A DNA stretch of 64,000 nucleotides from Aquiluna borgnonia (GTDB lineage: Bacteria > Actinomycetota > Actinomycetes > Actinomycetales > Microbacteriaceae): NCBI RefSeq assembly GCF_013283855.1, contig NZ_CP054056.1, forward strand, positions 1,298,707 to 1,362,706, given 5' to 3'. Shown one piece after another: positions 1 through 6,962 of this stretch. A program made the position numbers and the translations under genes. The notes under the pieces are model-generated. The model worked only from the letters and a program-made list of their open reading frames with translations. It was not told where the DNA came from and did no database searches. The stretch's first letter is position 1. Every line of letters begins with the position of its first letter.

Positions 1-288
1 CCGGCCACCTTGGAACAAAAATCGACGCTCAGCAAACTTTCCGCCAATGAAGTTTCCGCCACGACGTTGGCTGGGGAGTCGATAAGCAACATCGAAACCC
101 ATGCAAGTTCCGGTGGGGCACTGGGCGGAGTAAAGGTCTCTACACAGAACGCCTGGTTTGCCGCCCGGCCCTCTGGAACTGAAAATGTCTACAAGATTTA
201 CGGAGAGTCGTTCAAGGGTGATCAGCACCTAGAGCAGGTTTTGGCCGAGGCTCAATCGCTGGTTGATTCCGTTATCTCTTCAAGATAA
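1..288 (+). CDS. pgm: Phosphoglucomutase, C-terminal fragment (5' end outside window)
   Basis: This is the last ~95 residues of an alpha-D-phosphohexomutase that interconverts glucose 1-phosphate and glucose 6-phosphate, linking glycolysis with glycogen and cell-wall sugar-nucleotide synthesis. The window cuts off the beginning, including the active-site serine. The visible part is the C-terminal domain with the phosphate-binding signature RPSGTEN followed by VYKIYGES, which is typical of the bacterial glucose-specific Pgm subfamily. The reading frame is open from base 1 and stops with TAA at 286-288. Its end overlaps the end of the convergent carboxypeptidase gene by 37 bases. The family is clear; the exact sugar specificity is inferred. 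Confidence 0.85.
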   Translation, partial: PATLEQKSTLSKLSANEVSATTLAGESISNIETHASSGGALGGVKVSTQNAWFAARPSGTENVYKIYGESFKGDQHLEQVLAEAQSLVDSVISSR

Positions 289-1088
289 AACTCCGCCGCG
301 GGTAAATCCCAAAACTCCTCAAAGGTTTGTATTCCATTTTTGGCATAAAGGGCAGCAATCTCTTTTCCCACAAACCGGAGGTGCCAAGGCTCGTAGGTGT
401 AACCGGTAATTGAAGTGGTGTCCTCTTCGTAGCGGATGATGAACCCGTGTTTCCAGGAGTTCTCTGCCAGCCACTTACCGGCATCGGTATCCCCGAAGCA
501 CTGCATGATTGCGCATCCCTGAGCGGGGACTGAAACGTCAACTGCCAGACCGGTTTGATGCTCTGAGTGACCTGCCTTGGCGCTTCGCACCAAGGCCCCT
601 GCCAATCCATACTGCTCAGTCTTCGAGACAAAAAGTTCGCTCTGGTATTCGTAGGAGCGGTAGGCGGAATTCACAAACAGCTGCCCGACACCTTGAGCGT
701 GCATCTCGGTGGCCAAGTTCTCAAGTGCTGTGGCGGCATGGTCACTCAGCTCAAGTCCACGAGAATTGTCGAGACTCTTGGAGGACTGCACCGCTCGCAA
801 ATTGGCGGGTTCATAGTCGATTGGATTCAGCGGACGCTGTTTGTTGACCACCACCCACTCGCTAGATGCGAAGTTCGTTGCCAGTTTCACAAAGTCGAAC
901 TCGTTGATGTCTGGAGATTGGGCTGACTCAGATCGACTTTCTAAATCGGTGATGGCGCCTCGAATGATTTCATGGGTCGGATCAAAGGCCTGAGGCTGCA
1001 GGACAAGTGCCATTCCAAGTCCGGCTAAGACAACCGGTGGTCCGAACACGAACCAGGGATTGCGAAGCAGAGGTCTAGACTGAGGCAC
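252..1088 (-). CDS. VanY-like D-alanyl-D-alanine carboxypeptidase (peptidase M15B)
   Basis: This protein probably trims the terminal D-Ala from peptidoglycan stem peptides outside the membrane. It has 278 residues, an N-terminal membrane anchor at about residues 11-30, and a C-terminal M15 zinc-peptidase domain. The zinc and catalytic motifs are SEHQTGLAVD (175-184, His177 and Asp184) and EPWH (233-236), plus the family motif SAYRSYEYQ near 141-149. No lipobox is present, so it is likely an uncleaved membrane-anchored enzyme. It runs convergently with pgm and overlaps its 3' end. Whether it acts on D-Ala-D-Ala or as an LD-type M15 peptidase is not certain from motifs. Confidence 0.85.
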   Translation of the reverse strand: MPQSRPLLRNPWFVFGPPVVLAGLGMALVLQPQAFDPTHEIIRGAITDLESRSESAQSPDINEFDFVKLATNFASSEWVVVNKQRPLNPIDYEPANLRAVQSSKSLDNSRGLELSDHAATALENLATEMHAQGVGQLFVNSAYRSYEYQSELFVSKTEQYGLAGALVRSAKAGHSEHQTGLAVDVSVPAQGCAIMQCFGDTDAGKWLAENSWKHGFIIRYEEDTTSITGYTYEPWHLRFVGKEIAALYAKNGIQTFEEFWDLPAAEFYLEEITESTSD

Positions 1089-1115
1089 GTATAAACCCTA
1101 GAACTTGGAGACCCG

Positions 1116-2798
1116 TTGGCGTCTAACACAAGGCGGGAAGCCGCAAAACAGGCCGCTCAATCTGGCCAAATGTCACCCAGAGAAATTTGGTTGGTCCTAG
1201 TTGGGCTCATGTCCGGGATGTTCCTGGCGGCCCTGGACCAGTCTGTGGTGGGCGCCGCAATGAGAACAATTGCTGATGATTTAGATGGACTTTCAGTCCA
1301 GGCGTGGGCCACGACCGCATACCTAATTACCTCAACAGTCTCAACCCCAATCTACGGAAAGCTCGGGGACCTCTTCGGGAGAAGGCCGCTCTTCCTGGCC
1401 GCAATCGCAATTTTCATAATTGGTTCGGTAACCACCGGGTTCGCCAATGACATGTATCAACTAGCTGCATATCGCGCGATTCAGGGGCTTGGTGCCGGCG
1501 GGTTGTTCTCACTCGCTCTAACCATCGTTGCGGACATTGTTCCGCCTCGTGAAAGAGCTCGCTACCAGGGCATGTTCTTGGCCGTATTTGGCTCATCTTC
1601 TCTGCTTGGGCCAGTAGTAGGCGGGACCTTTGCGGGAATCGATCAGATTCTCTGGATCGACGGCTGGCGCTGGGTATTCCTGATTAACCTTCCAATCGGA
1701 ATTGCCTCACTGATCATGGTGACCACCTTCTTGCACGTCCCGCACACCCCAAAGCAGCAGAAAATTGACTGGTGGGGTGCCGTCACGATCGTGGTTGGAG
1801 TTGTTCCAATTCTCCTGGTTGCGGAGCAGGGACGAGAGTGGGGCTGGGGCTCCCCGCTCTCCGTTGCTATGTATGTCACCGGAGTAGTTGGAATCGTGAG
1901 CTTCATCCTGGTTGAAAAGCGAATGGGTGAATCAGCTCTGATTCCTCTTTCAATCTTCAAGAATCAGACTTTTGCCAGGACCCAGGTGCTGGGCGTAATT
2001 ATTGGTGCCGGCATGTTTGGCGGCATGATCGTGCTGCCATTGATCATTCAAATCATCTACGGCATCACACCAACTATGACCGGTTTGATGATGCTTCCGA
2101 TGGTGCTGGGAATGATGACCGCAACCATTACCGCCGGTCGGATAACTTCAAAGACTGGAAAGTACCGAATCTTCTTCAACACCGGAACGGCGACTCTTTT
2201 CACTGGCTACACCTTCATGGTCTTGGTGCTCGCAGCTGATACACCGCTGTGGTTGCTCGCTATCGGCATGGTGCTGATTGGACTTGGTCTGGGTCAGCTA
2301 ATGCAGACCACAATGGTTGCAAGCCAGAACGCAGTGGAGGCCAAAGACATTGGAGTGGCAACCTCTTCGGCCACCTTCTTCAGGCAAATGGGTGGAACCT
2401 TTGGAGTCGCCATCTTTATGTCGATCCTGTTCTCTCAGGTGGTCGACAAAATAACTCAGGCCTTCCAGGACACCGAGGTTCAGGCTGGGCTAGCCGAAGC
2501 GTTGGCCAATGGCAACGTCACTTCGGATCCTGCCAACGCCGGAATTCTTGAAGTGTTGAACTCTGGACCCAGCGGAGCAAACGGCATCACCAGTGATAGC
2601 TCATTCCTAATTGGAGCGGATGAGAGGCTAACCCTGCCGTTCCGAATTGGATTTGTTGAAAGTTCTCTGACCGTATTCATGCTCGCAGCCAGCTTCATAG
2701 CGGTTGCCTTTGTCATCAGTTGGTTCATCAAGGAAATCCCGCTTCGGCAGAAGAGTGCCTCACAGGAAGCGGCCGAAGCCGCTGCTGCCGGGCACTAG
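1116..2798 (+). CDS. MFS multidrug exporter, DHA2 (14-helix, EmrB/QacA) family
   Basis: A 560-residue proton-driven efflux permease. It has about fourteen hydrophobic segments and the MFS motif A, GKLGDLFGRRPLF, after the second helix (about residues 82-94). The first-helix motif LDQSVVGAAM is typical of the DHA2 drug/H+ antiporters. The start is TTG at 1116, preceded at a good distance by GGAG (1107-1110). It is divergent from the carboxypeptidase gene with only 27 bases between them. It ends just before the TPP riboswitch of the thiamine genes. The substrate cannot be read from sequence; no TetR or MarR regulator lies next to it. Confidence 0.88.
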   Translation: MASNTRREAAKQAAQSGQMSPREIWLVLVGLMSGMFLAALDQSVVGAAMRTIADDLDGLSVQAWATTAYLITSTVSTPIYGKLGDLFGRRPLFLAAIAIFIIGSVTTGFANDMYQLAAYRAIQGLGAGGLFSLALTIVADIVPPRERARYQGMFLAVFGSSSLLGPVVGGTFAGIDQILWIDGWRWVFLINLPIGIASLIMVTTFLHVPHTPKQQKIDWWGAVTIVVGVVPILLVAEQGREWGWGSPLSVAMYVTGVVGIVSFILVEKRMGESALIPLSIFKNQTFARTQVLGVIIGAGMFGGMIVLPLIIQIIYGITPTMTGLMMLPMVLGMMTATITAGRITSKTGKYRIFFNTGTATLFTGYTFMVLVLAADTPLWLLAIGMVLIGLGLGQLMQTTMVASQNAVEAKDIGVATSSATFFRQMGGTFGVAIFMSILFSQVVDKITQAFQDTEVQAGLAEALANGNVTSDPANAGILEVLNSGPSGANGITSDSSFLIGADERLTLPFRIGFVESSLTVFMLAASFIAVAFVISWFIKEIPLRQKSASQEAAEAAAAGH

Positions 2799-2807
2799 CA
2801 CTTATAC

Positions 2808-2905
2808 TTTTCCCACCACGGGAGTTCGGTAAACCGGACTGAGAGGAAAGCTGAAAGCTTTCGACCGTCGAACCTGATATGGGTAATGCCAGCGCAGGGA
2901 GACAC
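2808..2905 (+). promoter_or_regulatory. TPP riboswitch (THI element)
   Basis: Thiamine-pyrophosphate aptamer in the leader of thiB-thiP. The conserved blocks are in order: CGGGAG near 2819, the CGGTAAACCG stem-loop, CTGAGA (2839-2844), then AACCTGAT, GGGTAATGCCAGCG and CAGGGAG ending near 2901. A closing P1 helix can form between TTTTCCC (2808-2814) and GGGAGA (2897-2902). It fits the downstream thiamine-uptake genes, so uptake is probably shut down when TPP is plentiful. The exact 5' edge is approximate. Confidence 0.93.
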
Positions 2906-2912
2906 TCCAACC

Positions 2913-2933
2913 CGTGCCTAAACGAAAGGCACG
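2913..2933 (+). promoter_or_regulatory. RBS-sequestering hairpin of the TPP riboswitch (expression platform)
   Basis: A perfect 7-bp stem, CGTGCCT (2913-2919) with AGGCACG (2927-2933), encloses a 7-base loop. Its 3' arm covers the thiB Shine-Dalgarno GAAAGG (2924-2929), three bases before the ATG at 2936. It sits 11 bases after the aptamer. The simplest reading is translational control: the hairpin hides the ribosome-binding site. There is no U-run behind it, so it is not a terminator. Confidence 0.65.
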
Positions 2934-2935
2934 AA

Positions 2936-3883
2936 ATGAAAAAAGTAGCACTTGTAGCAATCGGTGTATTTCTACTGGCTGGCTGTTCTTCGCCAGAGAC
3001 AGTAACCAAGCTCAGACTTGCAACGCATGATTCCTTTTATATCTCAGATGAGCAGATTGCGGAGTTTGAGAGCTCAACCGGATACGACCTAGAGGTAATC
3101 ACCTTGGGAGACACCGGAGGGCTAACCAACCAACTAGTTCTCACCAAAGCCGCACCTGTTGCAGATGTTGTTTATGGAATCGACAACACCTTCGCTCCGG
3201 TCGCCACCGAAAACAAAATCGTGGAGGATCTCGTTCCAATTAACTACGGCGATGTTTGCTTCAACTACGACATTGATTGGTTTGATGCCAACGGCATTCA
3301 ACCCCCAACTTCATGGCGAGAGCTGGGAGATCCGCGTTTCAAAAACCTTGTGGTAATTCCAAACCCCACCCTGTCATCCCCCGGTCTTGCATTCCTGGCC
3401 ACCACACATGCGGGCTTTGAAACCTCTGCTGAAGTATTCGCCTATTGGCGATCACTACGGGACAACGGTCTCAAGACCACCAGCGATTGGACCGAAGCCT
3501 ATTTCACTCACTTCACCCGCTACGAGGGAGAACGCCCCATAGTCCTAAGCTATGCATCCTCTCCAGCGGCTGAAATAAAAAACGGAGTTGCCGGAAGTGC
3601 AGCATTGAGAACCGAGTGCTTCAGGCAAACCGAATACGCCTCTGCTGTGGTCGGCGGAAGTAATCCAGCTGGAGCCAAGGCACTCATTGACTTCTTTCTA
3701 ACCGAATCATTCCAATCGCAACTACCTTGGAACATGTTTGTCTACCCCGTAGCGGATGTTGAACTGCCTCAGGAATTCGCTCAGTTCGCGGCGCCCGCTG
3801 AGTCAACGATTGGGGAGAATTTGGACATTGCCGCCAATCGAGAGCAGTGGCTAACCGACTGGCAAGATGTCTTTGACAACTAG
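2936..3883 (+). CDS. thiB: Thiamine ABC transporter substrate-binding lipoprotein
   Basis: A 315-residue extracellular binding lipoprotein that would capture thiamine or its phosphates for import. It has a type II signal peptide with lipobox LAGC (Cys17) and a periplasmic-binding-protein fold resembling the ThiB family. The start chosen is ATG at 2936 because it gives a complete signal peptide and has GAAAGG upstream; an in-frame upstream extension would run into the riboswitch. The gene overlaps the permease gene by 17 bases, so the two are translated together. Regulation by the TPP riboswitch is the strongest evidence for the substrate. Confidence 0.88.
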   Translation: MKKVALVAIGVFLLAGCSSPETVTKLRLATHDSFYISDEQIAEFESSTGYDLEVITLGDTGGLTNQLVLTKAAPVADVVYGIDNTFAPVATENKIVEDLVPINYGDVCFNYDIDWFDANGIQPPTSWRELGDPRFKNLVVIPNPTLSSPGLAFLATTHAGFETSAEVFAYWRSLRDNGLKTTSDWTEAYFTHFTRYEGERPIVLSYASSPAAEIKNGVAGSAALRTECFRQTEYASAVVGGSNPAGAKALIDFFLTESFQSQLPWNMFVYPVADVELPQEFAQFAAPAESTIGENLDIAANREQWLTDWQDVFDN

Positions 3884-5279
3884 CCTCGAACTCCTGCTGA
3901 CCACCGCATTTATTGCTCTGGCGAGCGCGGTCCTGGCAACAGCGTTTGGCGTGGTGTTTGGGCGCTGGTTGAGAACCCTCAGTTCTTCCATTGGGAGAGT
4001 TGTTTCTGCTATCGCTCTGATTCCTTTTCTGCTGCCTCCGCTTTTGATCGGAATGGCATTCAGCCAACTGGATTTTTTGTATTCAAGTTTTGGAATACTA
4101 AACATCCTGGTTGCGCATACCATCATGAACTTTGGATTTATTGGCAGGGTGGTTGCCTCGAGCACTCTTCAGAAAGAACAGATTGAGGAGGCGAGAATCT
4201 CTGGTGCTAACGATTTTGAGATCTTCGCTCGAATTGAACTTCCGCAACTTCGAGGGCCACTTTCGTCAGCCGGACTTTTGGTAGCAATCTACTCCGCCAC
4301 CAGCTACGGGCTGATCCTTATTCTGGGAAATGGAGTCAGGACTCTAGAGACTGAGATCGCTCGAACCACGCTGGTAGCGCTCGACTTTCAAACGGCCACC
4401 CTCTTAGCAGTTCTTCAGAGTTTCCTAACACTCGCACTCTTTCTGTTAGCGCGTCGCTTTGGCCCAGGGGTCAGTCTCTTGGGTCAGCTGGAAAGGCAAA
4501 ATCTAAGAGTGGGTTTGCTCAGCAAAATCCTTGGCTATGCCCTGCTGGCTTTGGTTGTAATAACCATAGGCACAGTGATGGCAAGATCTTTTTCTGGAGT
4601 TGGGCTGATCGACAATCTGGAGAACCTTTTCTCAACCGGATACCGATCAATACTGAACATCAGCCCCTTCGAGGCTGGCCTAAACAGCATTCGAAATGCG
4701 CTGATAACGGCGACCCTCGCGGTAGTCATCGCTCTCTTCCTGGCGAGTCGAAAGTACAGGTCTGGTTGGGTCTTGATTGCGGTCGGAATATCACCAGTAG
4801 TCATCGGACTGGCGACCCTGATAATCTCGGGGTACCTGCCCAGGGAGCTCACCGCATCTTGGCTATTGCTCCCATTGGTTCAGGTTTTACTCTCGCTGCC
4901 AATCGCTTATCAAATTCTCAGGCCGGCTTTTGAAGCAATTGATACTGATGTTCGTTTCGCTGCTCATTTGGATGGGGCTAACCAGCTGACTCGACTTTTG
5001 AGAATAGAGGCGCCGCAGGTCTCTAGGTCGATTGGGTTGGCTGCAGCATTTGCAGCTCTTGTTTCACTTGGGGAATTTGGAACGGCCAGCTTCCTGGCTT
5101 TCGGGGAGAATGAGACTCTGCCGATAGTGATGTTCAAACTCTTGAGTCGACCGGGAGAGCAAAACCTGGGAATGGCCATGACTGCTGCCGCAATTCATAT
5201 TCTGATTGCGGCATGCATAACCTGGATCAGCCTGAGATCAGGCGATATGAAATCTGAGCCTGATCGAGCCGAGCGGTAA
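3867..5279 (+). CDS. thiP: Thiamine ABC transporter permease (two fused permease domains)
   Basis: A 470-residue inner-membrane permease with about twelve hydrophobic segments. It carries two copies of the binding-protein-dependent transport domain, each with an EAA-type loop. The first reads EEARISGANDFEIFARIELPQL around residues 107-128, the second sits near residue 360. This duplicated form is typical of ThiP and iron-type permeases. It overlaps thiB by 17 bases and its 3' end overlaps the opposite-strand methyltransferase by 53 bases. The expected third component, the ATPase ThiQ, is not next to it or anywhere in this window. Confidence 0.87.
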   Translation: MSLTTSLELLLTTAFIALASAVLATAFGVVFGRWLRTLSSSIGRVVSAIALIPFLLPPLLIGMAFSQLDFLYSSFGILNILVAHTIMNFGFIGRVVASSTLQKEQIEEARISGANDFEIFARIELPQLRGPLSSAGLLVAIYSATSYGLILILGNGVRTLETEIARTTLVALDFQTATLLAVLQSFLTLALFLLARRFGPGVSLLGQLERQNLRVGLLSKILGYALLALVVITIGTVMARSFSGVGLIDNLENLFSTGYRSILNISPFEAGLNSIRNALITATLAVVIALFLASRKYRSGWVLIAVGISPVVIGLATLIISGYLPRELTASWLLLPLVQVLLSLPIAYQILRPAFEAIDTDVRFAAHLDGANQLTRLLRIEAPQVSRSIGLAAAFAALVSLGEFGTASFLAFGENETLPIVMFKLLSRPGEQNLGMAMTAAAIHILIAACITWISLRSGDMKSEPDRAER

Positions 5280-6105
5280 CCGTGCTAATGGACTCTGGGT
5301 TCTGGTCAACCGTTACAAACTTTCGGCCGAGCTTGCCCGCGACCGCTGCTGTGGTTCCTGAGCCTGCAAAGAAATCCAAAACTAAATCACCCGCTTTGCT
5401 ACTGGCGGTAATTATGCGCCTGAGAATACCCTCGGGTTTTTGAGTTGGATAACCGGTTTTTTCTTTTCCGGTTGGCGAGACGATTGTGTGCCACCAAACG
5501 TCGGTTGGCAGTTTTCCGAGTTCTGCCTTTTCCTTTGTCACTAAGCCCGGAGCCATATAAGGCTCACGATCAACCTCTTTGGAATCGAAGTAGTAACTCT
5601 GCGGGTTTTTGACGTAAACCAAGATGTTGTCGTGCTTTGCAGGCCAGCGTGATTTTGACCTTGCGCCATAGTCATAGGCCCAAATGATTTCATTCAAAAA
5701 TGAGTCCCTTCCAAACAAAGCGTCAAGCAGCACCTTGGCGTAGTGGCTCTCTCGGTAATCCAAGTGGAGGTAGAGGGTTCCGGTTTCGCTCAGCAGGCGC
5801 CAAGCCTCTTCCAGCCTTGGTTCGAGGAAAGACCAGTAATCGGCAAATTCGTCATCGTAGCTCAGCACACTTTGCACCACCTGCTCGTAGCGCTTTCCTT
5901 GAAAACCTAGGCGTCCTGAATTGCTGGGAGAAGCCTTGCGATTGGTCCTGGTCTGTGCTCGGCCGGTGTTGAAGGGAGGATCGATGTAAATCAATTGAAC
6001 TGAGCCGGTTGGCATAGATTGGAGATACGGGAGGTTGTCCCCCAACACCACTAAGTTCTCGCTCACGAGGGAAAGATTAACAGCATGGATACCAAGGTTC
6101 TTCAC
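5227..6105 (-). CDS. Site-specific DNA methyltransferase, beta-class (N6-adenine or N4-cytosine)
   Basis: A 292-residue S-adenosylmethionine-dependent DNA methyltransferase. The catalytic motif IV, DPPFNTG (42-48), lies near the N-terminus. The SAM-binding motif I, FFAGSGTTAAVAG, lies near residue 245, followed by VTVDQN. Motif IV before motif I is the beta-class order (HinfI/CcrM-like enzymes). No restriction endonuclease gene is adjacent, so it looks solitary. The start is uncertain: GTG at 6105 overlaps the divergent GNAT gene by 21 bases, while GTG at 6066 would remove the overlap. The target sequence cannot be predicted here. Confidence 0.85.
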   Translation of the reverse strand: MKNLGIHAVNLSLVSENLVVLGDNLPYLQSMPTGSVQLIYIDPPFNTGRAQTRTNRKASPSNSGRLGFQGKRYEQVVQSVLSYDDEFADYWSFLEPRLEEAWRLLSETGTLYLHLDYRESHYAKVLLDALFGRDSFLNEIIWAYDYGARSKSRWPAKHDNILVYVKNPQSYYFDSKEVDREPYMAPGLVTKEKAELGKLPTDVWWHTIVSPTGKEKTGYPTQKPEGILRRIITASSKAGDLVLDFFAGSGTTAAVAGKLGRKFVTVDQNPESISTVTARLDQAQISYRLISG

Positions 6106-6414
6106 GATTCAAGTAATCACCGCTACGAGATTTACCTTGGCGAGGAGCGGGTTGGGCTAATGGATTACAGTCTCAGGCCCGGAGAAATCCACCTGGTCCA
6201 CACCGAGGTCAATCCCGAGCACCAGGGGAAAAATCTTGCCGCCATTTTGCTTCGAGAGTCGCTGAACTCAATTCGCTCCGAGAACCTAGGCAAAGTTGTT
6301 CCGGTTTGCTCCTACACGGTCAAATACATGGAAAAGCACCCCGAAACTCAAGACCTGCTGCTTAACCCGATTGAGGATGCGATTGCAGCCTGCCGTTTTC
6401 CAGGGTCCAACTAG
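6085..6414 (+). CDS. Small GNAT-like N-acetyltransferase (YjdJ/COG2388 type)
   Basis: A 109-residue single-domain protein of the small GNAT family. It shows the acetyl-CoA-binding region HTEVNPEHQGKNLAAILL (about residues 44-61) and the later VCSYTVKYMEKHPE motif that marks the COG2388 subgroup. These proteins are about half the size of normal GNATs, and their substrate is unknown. The start ATG at 6085 has GGGAAAG upstream. The gene ends in a 4-base convergent overlap with the thioesterase gene. Confidence 0.75.
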   Translation: MDTKVLHDSSNHRYEIYLGEERVGLMDYSLRPGEIHLVHTEVNPEHQGKNLAAILLRESLNSIRSENLGKVVPVCSYTVKYMEKHPETQDLLLNPIEDAIAACRFPGSN

Positions 6415-6962
6415 TCCCAGTTGCTCGGTGCAGGTTCCTTGCCCTTGGGAAGTTGGACATCCGCTGCCCAGCGCAGCACCCACTCGGGAACAACCGGAGT
6501 CTCGCCCGGCCAGCCACCGGAACCCTCCATAACCTGCTCCGGCGTCAGGATGCCCCAGCTGCGCTTTAGGAACCGGCCGCGCATGATGGCTCGAGCGTAA
6601 ATCTCACCGTTTCTGACAAAGCGCTGCTCTATGTAGTAGGCGATGTCGTCCCAACCCAGAACCTTGGTTTCAAGATCAAACTTTTGCCAAGGCTCCAAAG
6701 ACTTGCGGTAACTGATGGTGGAGTTCACCACGATCGGATACCAACCGAGCTTGTTCCACTTCTGCCAGAAACCTGTTCTGAGCCCCTGGTCAAAGCGGCC
6801 AATATCCATCAGAGTCAAAAAGACACCGTTGTTCATGTGATTGTAGAGATCAAGATCTGATGGCCAAACCCGAAGGGTTACCTTGGAAACCTCATCAATG
6901 CGCAGTTTTGGGCGCTTGCGCCAGGTCAGCATGACGTAGAGGATTCGGAACCAAAGTTTCAC
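6411..6962 (-). CDS. Acyl-CoA thioesterase-like protein (4HBT hot-dog fold, THEM6-type)
   Basis: A 183-residue hot-dog-fold protein resembling THEM6/FcbC-type acyl-CoA thioesterases, which hydrolyse acyl-CoA to free acid and CoA. The family region is WPSDLDLYNHMNNGVFLTL with the catalytic-type Asp and the HMNNG motif, followed by the DIGRFDQG segment. I chose GTG at 6962 because GTGA overlaps the TGA stop of the upstream M13 peptidase by four bases, a usual coupling arrangement here. An in-frame ATG-like start at 6995 would force a 37-base overlap. The actual substrate is unknown. Confidence 0.78.
   Translation of the reverse strand: MKLWFRILYVMLTWRKRPKLRIDEVSKVTLRVWPSDLDLYNHMNNGVFLTLMDIGRFDQGLRTGFWQKWNKLGWYPIVVNSTISYRKSLEPWQKFDLETKVLGWDDIAYYIEQRFVRNGEIYARAIMRGRFLKRSWGILTPEQVMEGSGGWPGETPVVPEWVLRWAADVQLPKGKEPAPSNWD

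Noticed and set aside
272..631. 119-codon frame overlapping the VanY-like gene
   Set aside because: Out-of-frame reading inside a gene with clear M15 motifs; no RBS or family.
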